DNA from: Rhodanobacter_A agri | GTDB taxonomy: Bacteria; Pseudomonadota; Gammaproteobacteria; Xanthomonadales; Rhodanobacteraceae | Assembly (NCBI RefSeq): GCF_044904705.1 | Contig: NZ_JADIKL010000003.1 | Coordinates: 186,001-250,000, forward strand | DNA: 64,000 bases | Direction: 5' to 3' | Shown: one piece after another, positions 1-8,999 of the stretch | Numbering within the stretch: position 1 is the stretch's first letter | Layout: the number at the start of each line of letters is the position of its first letter | Notes under the pieces: generated by a model | Told to the model about the DNA's origin: nothing | The model's database searches: none | The model's input: only the letters and a program-made list of their open reading frames with translations | Program-made: the position numbers and the translations under genes

Positions 1-1441
1 CCTGCGCCACGCTGAAACGGCGCGCCTGCGTCTTGCTGTTGACCACCACCAGCACCACCGATCCGTCGTCGGCGTTGCGGAACGCCACGTTGTTGAAATC
101 CGGACCGCTGGCAGTGGACCACACGCGCACGGCGCCGGGCAGCACGAACTGGCTGTAGTGGGCGAACGCGTAGTACTCGTCGTTGCGGCTCACCTCGCCG
201 GTGCGCGAGTCGATCACGACCATGCCCTTGCAGTTGTCGCAGCCGCCGATATGCGGTCCATGCTGTTCATCCAGCGCCAGGTTCCAGTAGACCACGCCGC
301 GCGCCCAGTTCCGCAAGCTGCCCAGCAGCAGGTCGCGCGCGAACCAGAGCAGTTCGCCGTTCTTCGCGGACTCCCAGTCGCCGCCCGAGCATTCGGTCAC
401 GTAGGTGTCCTGGCGCGGAAAGGCGCGATGCACGCGGCTCTGCGCGGCCGGGTCGCCCTGGTAGCAATGCCAGGCAATGCCATCGAGATAACGCGCGGCA
501 GTGGGGTCGGCGAGTTCGCTCAGGGGCTGCTCCGGCGCATTCCAGTTATGGTCCCAGCCGAGGATGCGGGTCTGCGGATCGCGGTTGGCCAGGGCTGGCC
601 CGAGGTACTGGCCGATGATCCGCGCGCGCACCGCCGCGGACAGCACCATGCCGGGATAGGTCTGCGGTTCGAAAGAAGGTTCGTTCTGCACGGTCAGCGC
701 CCAGACCGGGATGTCCTGGGCGCGAAACGCGTCGACGTATTTGACGATGTATTGCGCGTAAGTCGCTTCGTACTGCTCCAGCAGCGTGCCACCGATCAGG
801 CTGTCGCCGCTCTTCATCCATGCCGGCGCGCTCCAAGGTGTGGCGATGACATGCAATTGCGGGTTGACCGCCATCGCACCGCGCACGATGGGTATCACCT
901 CCCGCATGTCGGCGGCGATGTTGAAGTGCGCCAGCCCGGGATCGAGCTGGCCGGCGGGAAGATCGTCCAGCGTGTAGGGCTTCAGCGAGAAATCCGAGGC
1001 GCCGATGGTCAGCCGCAGCATCTCCAGGTTGAGGCCCGGCGGTGGCCCGAACATTTCCCGCAGCAGCGCGAAGCGCTGCAGCACGCTCATGCGGTTCTGC
1101 ATCAGCCAGGCCGACGAATCGGTCAACGCCGCGCCGAAACCGACGATGCTCTGGAAGGTCCTGCTGGTGTCGATGACGATGTCGGCCGTTGCCGCTGCCG
1201 TCGTCGATGACGACGCAGGCGCGGCAATCGCAACATCCGGCTGTTGGACCAGGCGCAGCCGGCGATCCTGCGTGCTCAGCCACGACTCGACCGCCGGCCC
1301 CGCCGGCAGCGCCACCGGCAGCAGCAGGGTTGGCGCGGGCGGCAGGCGCAACGGCAGGCGCGACACCGCCAGCGCGCACACGGTGAGCACGGCCATCGAC
1401 GCGACGGCGGCCCAGCCGGGAGTGCCCTTGCCTTCATCCAT
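1..1441 (-). CDS. GH30-family glycoside hydrolase (glucosylceramidase-like), 3' end cut by window edge
   Basis: The reading frame runs off the left edge; 480 residues are visible. Residues about 10-30 form a hydrophobic signal or anchor segment, followed by a linker and the GH30 (beta/alpha)8 domain beginning near FQSIVGFGAALTDSS. The retaining-glycosidase pair is visible: acid/base Glu254 in VQNEPSF and nucleophile Glu350 in VTECSGG, as in GH30 glucosylceramidases and beta-1,6-glucanases. The C-terminal beta-sandwich is entered (VVLVVVNSKT) when the window ends. The protein is probably exported. It lies 161 bp behind a TonB receptor in the same orientation, so a role in processing a glycan taken up by that receptor is likely, but a strong hairpin separates the two genes. 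The ATG at 1441 lacks a good ribosome site. Substrate cannot be told from sequence. Confidence 0.88.
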   Translation of the reverse strand, partial: MDEGKGTPGWAAVASMAVLTVCALAVSRLPLRLPPAPTLLLPVALPAGPAVESWLSTQDRRLRLVQQPDVAIAAPASSSTTAAATADIVIDTSRTFQSIVGFGAALTDSSAWLMQNRMSVLQRFALLREMFGPPPGLNLEMLRLTIGASDFSLKPYTLDDLPAGQLDPGLAHFNIAADMREVIPIVRGAMAVNPQLHVIATPWSAPAWMKSGDSLIGGTLLEQYEATYAQYIVKYVDAFRAQDIPVWALTVQNEPSFEPQTYPGMVLSAAVRARIIGQYLGPALANRDPQTRILGWDHNWNAPEQPLSELADPTAARYLDGIAWHCYQGDPAAQSRVHRAFPRQDTYVTECSGGDWESAKNGELLWFARDLLLGSLRNWARGVVYWNLALDEQHGPHIGGCDNCKGMVVIDSRTGEVSRNDEYYAFAHYSQFVLPGAVRVWSTASGPDFNNVAFRNADDGSVVLVVVNSKTQARRFSVAQ

Positions 1442-1556
1442 GCACGGCGCCCGTGCTGCGGAACCCCGTCGATGGCATCGCAATCACCATGCCTACCGCA
1501 TTCGAAATCATGACCAACCTCATCTCAACGTCTGGAACACGCGCCTACCGTGGCGC

Positions 1557-1590
1557 TGCGCCGGGCGGCGGCAAGGCACCGCCCGGCGCA
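1557..1590 (-). terminator. Hairpin with perfect 12-bp stem after TonB receptor gene
   Basis: The arms TGCGCCGGGCGG (1557-1568) and CCGCCCGGCGCA (1579-1590) are exactly complementary with a 10-nt loop, just after the receptor stop codon at 1603-1605. There is no T-tract, so it may attenuate or stabilise mRNA between the receptor and the GH30 gene rather than fully terminate. Confidence 0.55.
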
Positions 1591-1602
1591 GGTTCTCCGA
1601 AG

Positions 1603-4542
1603 CTACAGCTTGTAGTTGAAACCGAGCAGCACGGTGCGCCCCCAGGTGTCGTACCACAGCGGCATGGTCATCGGCACATTGTTGGCGAGCGTGGCGTACT
1701 GCACCTGCACGTCCGGCGAGTTGGACAGGTTGTTCACCTGCAGCAGGATCGACAGGCCGTTGAGCGAACCTTGGCTGAAGTCGTATTCCAGTTGCAGGTC
1801 GGTCTGCCGGTTCGCCTGGATCTTCGTGTAGCCGAGCTGGTCGAACAACGCCACCGCCTCGCCGGTGAACGAGGAGCGGTAACGCTGTGCGATGCGCGCC
1901 GAGAACCCGTTACGCTCGTAGTACAGCGTGATGTTGCCCACCTTGTGCGACAGGCCGGGCAGCGTCTTGGGTCCGCCCGGAATCTCCGAAATGGAACTGG
2001 TCGGGATGGTGCTGTTGGTCAACGAGTAGTTGGCCTGCACGCCGAAACCTTCCAGCGCGTGCGCTAGCAGGCCGCCCTCCAGCGAACCGGCCAGCTCCAG
2101 GCCGTTCATCGAACCGCCGGTGCCATTCTGCGGCAGGGTGAAAGAGCCGGTGTCGCTGGTCGGCGTCAGCGTCGGCGTGTTGTTGATGTAGCTCTTGAAG
2201 CTGTAGTCGAGGATGGTCTTGTTGTAGATGTAGTTGAGGAGGTTCTTCTTGAAGACCGCCACGGACACGTAGCTGGCCTTGCCGAAATATTTCTCCCACG
2301 AGATGTCGGTGCCCACCGCCACGTAGGGCTTAAGCAGCGGATTGCCGCCGCTGCCCGACCAGACCACCTGCCCCGCCTGCGGGCCTGCGGTGACCCTGGC
2401 TACGCTGGCGGAGGAGGAAACCTTCTCGTCGTCGATACGGCCGCGCGTCATGGTCTTGGCCAGGCCGAAGCGCAGGTACTGGCGATCGCCCAGCGTGGCG
2501 ACCAGGTTCAGGCTGGGCAGCACGTTGTTGTACGTGGTTCCGCCATGGAGCTGGCCCACCAGCGTGTTGCCGTTGGTCTGCAGCGCCGTGGACGACTGGT
2601 CGGTATGCACGAACTGCACGCCGACGTTGCCGCGCAGCGGAAGGCCTGCCAGCTCCGTCTCGATGTTGAACTTGGCGTAGGCCAGCGGAACCTTCTCCTC
2701 CACCGTGTAGTTGCGGCTCCAGTCGCCCTGGCCGTTCTCCGGCGTGAGATAGAACTGGTTGTACAGCGCCCCCAGCACGTTGTAGTTGAGCGCGGCCGGG
2801 ATGCCGCCGTAGCCCAGCGAGGTCGGCCCATAGAGGAAAGCCGGGCTGACCGGCGCGCTGAACGTGCTCTGGTAGGTAGCGCTGGTGTCGCCGTTGCCAT
2901 TGAGCCACGCGAAGTTCACGTCGGCGTGCTTGGTCTTGGTGCGGTCGGAATAATCGAAGCCCAGATCCATCCCGCTGAAGATCCACCAGTTCAGCGAGCG
3001 GCTCACCTGCAGGCGCAGCGCGTTGATGCGATCTGTCTGGCTGTCGAACTCCTCGCGACCGTTGTAGCCCCAGCCCGCCGGATCGGTGAAGACCACGGTG
3101 GACGGATCGGCCAGGTTCGCGGCCGGCGAGAAATCCGGATAACCGGGGCCGCCCGGCGTGTAGAAGTTCACGCTGGTCGTTCCGCCGTTGGCGAGCCCGC
3201 TGAACAGATAGGCGTCGTGCAGCTTCACCCGCGCCGAGGACGAGGACAGGTCCAGCGAGGTCGTCCAGTCGCCGAGGTAGAGCTTGTTGTTCCAGCCGAT
3301 CGAATACAGCTTGTCGTGTTCCTTGTTGTAGTCGTTCTGCAGGATGGGTGCGATGCCGCTCATGGTGCCCGAGGTCGCCACGGGCAGCGGCGAGCCGGGC
3401 GAGATGCCCACGTTCGAATAGGAAATGCCGTCGTACGGCGGGCCGTAGACGTTGCTGTTCCACGACACGCCGTTCTTGAACGCGCGCTTGTTGAAGGTGG
3501 AGTAGTACATGTCCAGCTTGGAGTAGTACGTCTCGTTGGGCGCCCACTCCAGCACGGCCATCAGACCGTCGCGCTTCTGTTTCTGCGACTGCGCGAACAG
3601 CTCCATGCCTTGCAGCGCGTTCACGTTGTCCGGCATGCCGGGCACGGTCGGGGCGCCCCAGTTCTGGTCCATGCCCGCACTGCCGTTGTCGGCGCCCCAC
3701 CACCAGGCCTTGTAGTGCTTCAGCTGGGTCGGCTGGTCGAGTTGCGCGAAGCCGATGGCGACGCCCAGCGTGTGGTCGAGGAACTGGTCGATGTAGGAGA
3801 AGCTGGCGCGATGGCCGTTCTCGCTGGTGCCGGTGCCGGGATTGAGGTTGCCGTTGGTGTTGTGGTCGCCGCGCAGGTTGAACACCATGGTGCGCTTGGA
3901 CAGATCCAGCGGATTGATGGTCTGCAAGTCCACCGTGCCGGCCAGGCCCTGGCCGATCACGCTGGCGTCCGGCGTCTTGTACACCGTGGCGCCGTTGATC
4001 AGCTCGGACGGGTACTGGTCGTACTCCACGCCGCGGTTCTCGCCGATCGTCGCCTGCTCGCGGCCGTTCAGCGTGGTGCCGGCGAAATCCGGCGACAGGC
4101 CGCGGATCGAGATGGCGCTGGCCTGGCCGTCCACGCGCTGGGTGGCCAGGCCCGGCAGGCGCGCCAGGCTGTCGGCGATGCTTACGTCCGGCAGCTTGCC
4201 GATGTCCTCGGCGGAGATGGCCTCGACGATGTCGTCGGAGTTCATCTTCGTGTTCAACGCATTCTGGATGCTGCTGCTGATGCCGTTCACCACCACGGCA
4301 CTGAGCTGGCTGGCGGCCACCTTGGGCTTCTTGCCGTTGGCCGGCGCCGGTTTCTGCTGCTGCCCCGGCGTCGCCTGCTCGCCCGTGGCCGGTTTCGCCT
4401 CGCTCTGGCCCGTGGCCTCCTGGGCCAGGACCACGCCGCCCGGTGCGGCGCAAAGCCATGCGGCGGCACACGCTACAACCAACACCCGCCGATCCACTGA
4501 AACAGTACGTCCCCCCGACATCCTCATCTGACGACTACCCAT
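1603..4542 (-). CDS. TonB-dependent receptor (Xanthomonas/Caulobacter glycan-type)
   Basis: 979 residues. The start at 4542 is chosen because GGGAGG lies 7 nt upstream; earlier in-frame codons lack a ribosome site. A signal sequence covers residues 1-41, followed by a Q/P/K-rich linker, a plug domain (about 70-210) and a long beta-barrel ending in GFNYKL. The plug carries the block NGREQATIGENRGVEYDQYP and DASVIGQGLAGTVDLQT, typical of the TonB-Xanth-Caul subfamily (TIGR01782), whose members usually import oligosaccharides with energy from TonB-ExbBD. The gene leads the same-strand GH30 gene, consistent with a small carbohydrate utilisation locus. No regulator is adjacent. The ligand is unknown. 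Confidence 0.93.
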   Translation of the reverse strand: MGSRQMRMSGGRTVSVDRRVLVVACAAAWLCAAPGGVVLAQEATGQSEAKPATGEQATPGQQQKPAPANGKKPKVAASQLSAVVVNGISSSIQNALNTKMNSDDIVEAISAEDIGKLPDVSIADSLARLPGLATQRVDGQASAISIRGLSPDFAGTTLNGREQATIGENRGVEYDQYPSELINGATVYKTPDASVIGQGLAGTVDLQTINPLDLSKRTMVFNLRGDHNTNGNLNPGTGTSENGHRASFSYIDQFLDHTLGVAIGFAQLDQPTQLKHYKAWWWGADNGSAGMDQNWGAPTVPGMPDNVNALQGMELFAQSQKQKRDGLMAVLEWAPNETYYSKLDMYYSTFNKRAFKNGVSWNSNVYGPPYDGISYSNVGISPGSPLPVATSGTMSGIAPILQNDYNKEHDKLYSIGWNNKLYLGDWTTSLDLSSSSARVKLHDAYLFSGLANGGTTSVNFYTPGGPGYPDFSPAANLADPSTVVFTDPAGWGYNGREEFDSQTDRINALRLQVSRSLNWWIFSGMDLGFDYSDRTKTKHADVNFAWLNGNGDTSATYQSTFSAPVSPAFLYGPTSLGYGGIPAALNYNVLGALYNQFYLTPENGQGDWSRNYTVEEKVPLAYAKFNIETELAGLPLRGNVGVQFVHTDQSSTALQTNGNTLVGQLHGGTTYNNVLPSLNLVATLGDRQYLRFGLAKTMTRGRIDDEKVSSSASVARVTAGPQAGQVVWSGSGGNPLLKPYVAVGTDISWEKYFGKASYVSVAVFKKNLLNYIYNKTILDYSFKSYINNTPTLTPTSDTGSFTLPQNGTGGSMNGLELAGSLEGGLLAHALEGFGVQANYSLTNSTIPTSSISEIPGGPKTLPGLSHKVGNITLYYERNGFSARIAQRYRSSFTGEAVALFDQLGYTKIQANRQTDLQLEYDFSQGSLNGLSILLQVNNLSNSPDVQVQYATLANNVPMTMPLWYDTWGRTVLLGFNYKL

Positions 4543-4784
4543 CAGCTTTCCTCCCTGGTCGCTCCTGTTGGAATACCCCTGCTTCCACCGCGCCATCGTG
4601 CACGGCGCCACGTGAAGCGTTTTGTGAAGAAGAAGGCATCCGCCCCATACGGGCCGTCTTCTCCAGGTGGCGCCGCCTGCGCTCAGGCAGGCGTGCCAAC
4701 GCCCACAGCATATAGAAAGCGCGAACGGACTCTTAACGCCTTGCGATTAGCATCAACGCTTTGCCCTGCCGTGCTTCCTGCTTG

Positions 4785-5486
4785 ATGAACTCCATCGTTC
4801 GCCGTGTCGCCATGCTGGCGGCACTCGCCTCGAGTGCGGGCCTGCTCCCCGTCCACGCCGCCGAATCCCCGCTGGCTGCCGCGCTGCACAAGCTGGCGCC
4901 GGCGGCGAATCCGGCGGTGATCGCGCTGGCACTGCAGGCCACCGATTGCGCCGCCGCGCGCGGCCTGCCGCCATCGGACCGGCTCGCCGTGATCGACTAC
5001 TCGCTGCCCTCCACCGAACCGCGGCTGTGGGTGTTCGATCTGGCCCATCGCAAGCTGCTGTTCCACGAACTGGTCGCGCACGGCCGCAATTCCGGCGGCG
5101 ACCTCGCCACGCAGTTCTCCAACCGGCCCGACAGCCTGGAATCCAGCCTGGGGCTGTTCCGCACGCTGGGCACCTACGATGGCCACAACGGCTACTCGCT
5201 GCGACTGGAGGGGCTGGACCCCGGCTTCAACAGCAACGCACTGCAACGCGCGCTGGTGATCCACGGCGCCGCGTACGTCGATCCGGCGCTGGCGCACAAG
5301 GCCGGCCGCATCGGCCGCAGCTGGGGCTGCCCGGCCGTGCGCACGGCGGTGGCGCATCCGCTGATCGACGCGCTGAAAGACGGCCAGTACGTGTTCTCCT
5401 ACTACCCGAACCCGCAATGGCTAGGCGCGTCGCGCAACCTGCAGTGCCATCCCGCGCAGACCGCCACGGCCAGTCTGGCGCATTGA
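4785..5486 (+). CDS. Exported L,D-transpeptidase catalytic-domain protein (YkuD_2 type)
   Basis: 233 residues from the ATG at 4785; an in-frame TTG at 4761 is a weaker choice. Residues 1-25 are a signal peptide ending LPVHA. The catalytic motif of the YkuD fold is present as VIHGAAYV (His160) and GRSWGCPAV (Cys182), the His/Cys pair of L,D-transpeptidases, in the arrangement of the murein L,D-transpeptidase catalytic domain family (PF13645). It should act in the periplasm on peptidoglycan stem peptides, but members of this subfamily are poorly characterised. Cys54-type extra cysteines could form a disulfide. It is monocistronic, ending at a bidirectional terminator shared with the ClC gene. 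Confidence 0.85.
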   Translation: MNSIVRRVAMLAALASSAGLLPVHAAESPLAAALHKLAPAANPAVIALALQATDCAAARGLPPSDRLAVIDYSLPSTEPRLWVFDLAHRKLLFHELVAHGRNSGGDLATQFSNRPDSLESSLGLFRTLGTYDGHNGYSLRLEGLDPGFNSNALQRALVIHGAAYVDPALAHKAGRIGRSWGCPAVRTAVAHPLIDALKDGQYVFSYYPNPQWLGASRNLQCHPAQTATASLAH

Positions 5487-5528
5487 ACGCGGCCTCGCGG
5501 CCCTGGTCGGCACCAGGCACCGCCCATG

Positions 5529-5555
5529 AAAAACGGCCCGCATGGGGCCGTTTTT
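5529..5555. terminator. Bidirectional rho-independent terminator
   Basis: AAAAACGGCCC (5529-5539) pairs perfectly with GGGCCGTTTTT (5545-5555) around a 5-nt loop, giving a T-tract on both strands. It sits between the convergent transpeptidase (+) and ClC (-) genes. Confidence 0.9.
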
Positions 5556-5571
5556 CGTTATGCCGCTCGGA

Positions 5572-7512
5572 TCACTCGGCGACGTGGCCTGAGCCTTTGC
5601 GGACGCCGGCTGATGCGTCTTCCGGGCGCGGCTTGAGGCCGTCGCGGAAGCGCAGGTAGCGCGAGGAATGGCGCGCCTCGCGCAGGCGCCGCCCGTGCGC
5701 AGCGAGGATGTCGCCGCGGGTGAGGATGCCGACCAGCGTGTGCGGGTCGTTCTTGCCCACCACGACCAGGCGGCCCACGCTCTCCGCCACCATGTGGTCG
5801 GCCGCCTCGCGCAACGAATGCTCTTCGCTCACCGCGATCGGCGGCCGCGTCACCAGCTCGCCCAGAGTCAGCGTGTAGTGCCACTGCGGATCGAGCAGGC
5901 TGCGGCGGGTCAGCACGCCGCGCACGTGACCGCGCTCGTCCAGCACCGGGAAGCCCTGGTGCAGCGACTCCGGCGTGCTCTCGTTGAGCCAGCGGCGCAC
6001 CTCGGCCAAGGTCTGCGTGGTTCTCAGCGTCACCACGTCGCGCGCGCAGGCATCGCCCACCACCACCTGATCGAGGTAATCGGCCGCGTACTCGGCCGGC
6101 ACGCGCACGCCGCGACGGGCGATCTTCTCGGTCATGATGGTGTTGCGCATCATCAGCGCGGAGATCAGGTAGGCCGCGGTACAGCCGCCGAGCAACGGCA
6201 GCAGGCCGGCCGGCTGGGCGGTGGTTTCGAAGGCGAACACCACCGCGGTGAGCAGCGCGCGCGACGCACCGGCGAAGATCGCCGCCATGCCCACCAGCGC
6301 GGCGATGCGCGGGTCGACGCCGAAGTGTGGCGCCAGCATCGTCACGCCGATGCCCATCATCGCGCCCAGCGCACCGCCGATGGTGAACAGCGGCGCCAGC
6401 GTGCCGCCCGAGGTGCCGCTGCCCAGCGAGATCGACCACGACAGGAACTTCATCGCGCACAGGAAGGCCAGCGCCGTCAGCGTCAGCCGGCCGTTCACGA
6501 TGTCCTCGATGTTGGTGTAGCCCACGCCCAGGGTCAGCGGCGCGAAATAACCGACCACGCCTACCGCCACGCCGCCGATTGCCGGCCACCACATCCAGTG
6601 GATCGGCAGCTTCTCGAACAGATCCTCAATGCCGTAGACAATGCGCGTGGTCCACACGCTGATCAGGCCGACCACCGCGCCGATCAGCACGTAGGTGGCC
6701 AGCGCCATGCCGCCGGGCGACGCCAAGGCGGGCATCGCGAACACCGGTTCGGTGCCCATCAGCACGTAGCGCACGCCGGTGGCGGCGACGCAGGCCAGCG
6801 CCACCGGGATCAGCGAACGCGGGCGAAGTTCGAACAGCAGCAATTCCACCGCCAGCACCACCGCGGCGATCGGCGCCGAGAAGATTGCCGACATGCCCGC
6901 CGCCGCGCCCGCCGCCAGCAGCACCTTGCGCTCGCTGCCGGTGACCTTGAGGATCTGGCCGATGAAGGAGCCCAGCGCGCCACCGGTGGCGATGATCGGG
7001 CCCTCTGCGCCGAACGGGCCGCCGGTGCCAATCGCGATCGCCGAGGAAACCGGCTTCAGGAAGGTGATGCGCGGCGGGATCTTCGACTCGTTGAGCAGCA
7101 CCTGCTCCATCGCCTCGGGGATGCCGTGGCCGCGGATCGCGCGCGAGCCCCAGCGCGCCATGAAGCCCACGATCACGCCGCCCAGCACCGGGATCAGCAC
7201 CACCCACCAGCCCAGGTGCGGCACCGCATCGGCCGGCGAGGAGAACGCGACGGAGACGCGGCCGTAGAACGCCAGATTGGTGATCAGGCCGATCAGCATG
7301 GTCAGGATCTTCGCGATCAGCGCCGCGCCCATGCCCAGCACCACCGACACTGCCGTGATGCGCAGCACGCGGCGATCGACCAGGGTGGAGCGGCGCGGCA
7401 TCTTCGCCGCGTCCAGCGTCGCACCGAGCGAAGGAGACAATGGCAGCGCATCGGTGCTGCCCACGGTGCGCACGTCGGTGTGACCGAGCGAATTGTCAGC
7501 CGGGGATGTCAT
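5572..7512 (-). CDS. ClC-family chloride channel/antiporter with C-terminal CBS pair
   Basis: 646 residues. A hydrophilic N-terminus of about 50 residues precedes the ClC membrane domain (about 50-450) with the family filter motifs: RGHGIPEAM (GxGIPE), GTGGPFGAEGP (the gating Glu in the GxEGP loop is kept, so Cl-/H+ exchange is possible) and GSGTSGGTLAPLF. Residues about 480-620 form two CBS domains (GVLTRRSLLD, VVVGKNDPHTLVGILTRGDI), which in relatives bind adenine nucleotides. The Ser of the canonical GSGIPE is His here, a variant I believe common in CBS-bearing bacterial ClC proteins. It should sit in the inner membrane and move anions. It is transcribed alone. Confidence 0.93.
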   Translation of the reverse strand: MTSPADNSLGHTDVRTVGSTDALPLSPSLGATLDAAKMPRRSTLVDRRVLRITAVSVVLGMGAALIAKILTMLIGLITNLAFYGRVSVAFSSPADAVPHLGWWVVLIPVLGGVIVGFMARWGSRAIRGHGIPEAMEQVLLNESKIPPRITFLKPVSSAIAIGTGGPFGAEGPIIATGGALGSFIGQILKVTGSERKVLLAAGAAAGMSAIFSAPIAAVVLAVELLLFELRPRSLIPVALACVAATGVRYVLMGTEPVFAMPALASPGGMALATYVLIGAVVGLISVWTTRIVYGIEDLFEKLPIHWMWWPAIGGVAVGVVGYFAPLTLGVGYTNIEDIVNGRLTLTALAFLCAMKFLSWSISLGSGTSGGTLAPLFTIGGALGAMMGIGVTMLAPHFGVDPRIAALVGMAAIFAGASRALLTAVVFAFETTAQPAGLLPLLGGCTAAYLISALMMRNTIMTEKIARRGVRVPAEYAADYLDQVVVGDACARDVVTLRTTQTLAEVRRWLNESTPESLHQGFPVLDERGHVRGVLTRRSLLDPQWHYTLTLGELVTRPPIAVSEEHSLREAADHMVAESVGRLVVVGKNDPHTLVGILTRGDILAAHGRRLREARHSSRYLRFRDGLKPRPEDASAGVRKGSGHVAE

Positions 7513-7621
7513 GAAAGGGGCCGCCGCGACTCAAAGGCGAAAATTCTACGCCCCGCCCGGCACGAACCGAAGCAGCAGGATTTTGCGTGAATCCACCCGT
7601 CGCGCCATCGATCACGCACGG

Positions 7622-7648
7622 AAAGAAGGGCGGTTGCCCGCCCTCCTT
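7622..7648 (-). terminator. GC hairpin after small membrane-protein gene
   Basis: AAGGGCGG and CCGCCCTCCTT pair closely, 17 nt past the stop codon at 7665 on the minus strand. No clear T-tract follows, so it is a likely but not certain terminator. Confidence 0.45.
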
Positions 7649-7664
7649 CCGCAAGACGACCGGC

Positions 7665-8081
7665 TCAATGGTGCATCAGCCCCAGCATCATGCCGCCGAA
7701 CAGCAGCGCCAGCACGAGCGCCAACACGAAGAAGATCACCATGTAGACCAGCTGCACCAGGCAGGACTTGCCGTAGCCGACCTGGCTGCCGTCCTGGCCT
7801 GGCAGCAGCAGGTTGATGATCAATGCACCCACCAGGAACTGTGCGACAAACGACAGCAGGTGGCCCATGCCGCCGTGCAGGATCAGCCCTACCACCCCCG
7901 AAGCCAGCCACGACACCACCACTGTGGCGAGCGCACGCGCAAAGGACGGCATGTGCCCCACCACCATCCGGTACGCCAGGCTGAGCAGCAGCGCCGAAAC
8001 CAGCACGCCGACCACGACCGTCAGCAGGATGGCCACCAGGCCCATGCCCGCAAACACACCCAACATGGAAATCCCCAACAT
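7665..8081 (-). CDS. Small integral membrane protein of unknown function
   Basis: 138 residues from the ATG at 8081, which has GGGGGAGGA 3 to 5 nt upstream; upstream in-frame codons read through promoter-like DNA. Four hydrophobic stretches can be drawn (about residues 5-30, 40-62, 66-88 and 105-135), with very few charged residues. A GQDGSQVGYGKSC loop precedes the last helix. I do not recognise the family. It is divergent from the dgo regulator gene (196 bp between starts) and has no functional neighbour, so no role is proposed. Confidence 0.75.
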   Translation of the reverse strand: MLGISMLGVFAGMGLVAILLTVVVGVLVSALLLSLAYRMVVGHMPSFARALATVVVSWLASGVVGLILHGGMGHLLSFVAQFLVGALIINLLLPGQDGSQVGYGKSCLVQLVYMVIFFVLALVLALLFGGMMLGLMHH

Positions 8082-8186
8082 AGATCCTCCCCCGTTTCCG
8101 ATGAAGCGCCGCGGCCCCTCTGCCCCGGCTGCAGTGCCAGCGTAACCGATGGCACGCCGGCATGGCGGCGACCGCACCGGCAAGGG

Positions 8187-8214
8187 TGACGTCTCCGCCT
8201 CGACCTGCTATAAG
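8187..8214 (+). promoter_or_regulatory. Candidate sigma-70 promoter of the dgo operon
   Basis: GTGACG (8187-8192) and TATAAG (8209-8214) are separated by 16 nt. The regulator-like site at 8219-8230 follows at once, where a bound repressor would block initiation. This is by eye only. Confidence 0.4.
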
Positions 8215-8218
8215 ATAA

Positions 8219-8230
8219 TGTATTACAAAT
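8219..8230. promoter_or_regulatory. Candidate DgoR-like operator 1 (dgo operon)
   Basis: The sequence TGTATTACAAAT reads ATTTGTAATACA on the other strand and is a near-palindrome (TTGTA-N-TACAT). The same GTATTACAAA word occurs before the TonB receptor at 16968-19535 and before the GH42 gene. FadR-subfamily regulators, including Escherichia coli DgoR as I recall it, use TTGTA-N-TACAA-like sites. Confidence 0.5.
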
Positions 8231-8276
8231 AATGACCACGGACGCGGGCCCCAAAGCCGCGGCAAGGAGAACAGGC

Positions 8277-8999
8277 ATGGTAAAGCCCGTCATCGTGCGC
8301 AACCTGCACGGCCAGGTGGTCCAGGAACTGGGCCGGCTGATTGTCGGCGGCGAGATCGCCCCCGGCGAAAACCTGCCGCGGGAGGAGTTGCTGGCCGGAC
8401 GCATGAACGTGAGTCGCACCGCGCTGCGCGAGGCGATGAAGGTGTTGTCGGCGAAGGGCCTGATCGAGTCGCGCCAGAAGACCGGCACCCGCGTGCGCGA
8501 CACCATCCACTGGAATCAGCTGGACGCCGACGTGCTGGCCTGGCGCTGCGCCTCGATGCCCACCGAGGATTTCGTCGAGAAGCTGGTGGAAATGCGCGAA
8601 ATCATCGAGCCGGCCGCCGCCGCCGCCGCCGCGCGGCGACGCAACCCCGAACAGATCGACCGCATCGAAGCCGCCTACCAGGCCATGGCCGCCTCGAACG
8701 ACCGCGAGGAATGGTCCGTGGCGGACCTGGCCTTCCATGAAGCCGTGCTGCACGCCACGCACAACGAACTGATGATCTCGCTGTTCGCGGTGATCGAGAC
8801 GGCGCTGGGCAGCTACCTGGCCTTGTCGGCGCTCAAGGCCAGCGACTTCAAGTATTCGCTGCCGCACCACAAGAAAGTACTGGATGCCATCCGCCGCCGG
8901 CAGCCCGAAGTGGCGCGCGAGGCGATGCAGAAAATGGTGGCCGATTCACGCAGCAACATCCGACGCCACGCCAAGAGCCGATCGGCTCCCAAAGCATGA
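8277..8999 (+). CDS. dgoR: GntR/FadR-family transcriptional regulator, probable galactonate-responsive repressor
   Basis: 240 residues from the ATG at 8277, preceded by AAGGAG at 8264-8269; an in-frame ATG at 8232 overlaps the operator and is less likely. The N-terminal winged helix (about residues 5-75) shows the GntR pattern LPREELLAGRMNVSRTALREA and a wing with TGTRVRD. The C-terminal FCD effector domain (about 90-225) keeps the metal/ligand residues of the family: Asp and His in ADLAFHEAV and the later His in LPHHKKVLDAI. It is the first gene of the operon and overlaps dgoK by 4 bp. Like E. coli DgoR it probably represses the operon and is released by a galactonate-pathway intermediate. 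Autoregulation is suggested by the site at 8219. Confidence 0.87.
   Translation: MVKPVIVRNLHGQVVQELGRLIVGGEIAPGENLPREELLAGRMNVSRTALREAMKVLSAKGLIESRQKTGTRVRDTIHWNQLDADVLAWRCASMPTEDFVEKLVEMREIIEPAAAAAAARRRNPEQIDRIEAAYQAMAASNDREEWSVADLAFHEAVLHATHNELMISLFAVIETALGSYLALSALKASDFKYSLPHHKKVLDAIRRRQPEVAREAMQKMVADSRSNIRRHAKSRSAPKA

Noticed and set aside
2545..4500. Long plus-strand reading frame opposite the first TonB receptor gene
   Set aside because: It is an antisense shadow produced by GC-rich codons; the translation is His/Arg/Val-rich with no domain, while the opposite strand encodes a clear receptor. The same holds for long antisense frames at 5668-7590, 29765-31873, 34188-36353 and 36489-38699.
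8232..8276. Upstream ATG (8232) as start of the dgo regulator
   Set aside because: It lies next to the operator-like site and lacks a ribosome site, whereas AAGGAG precedes the ATG at 8277.
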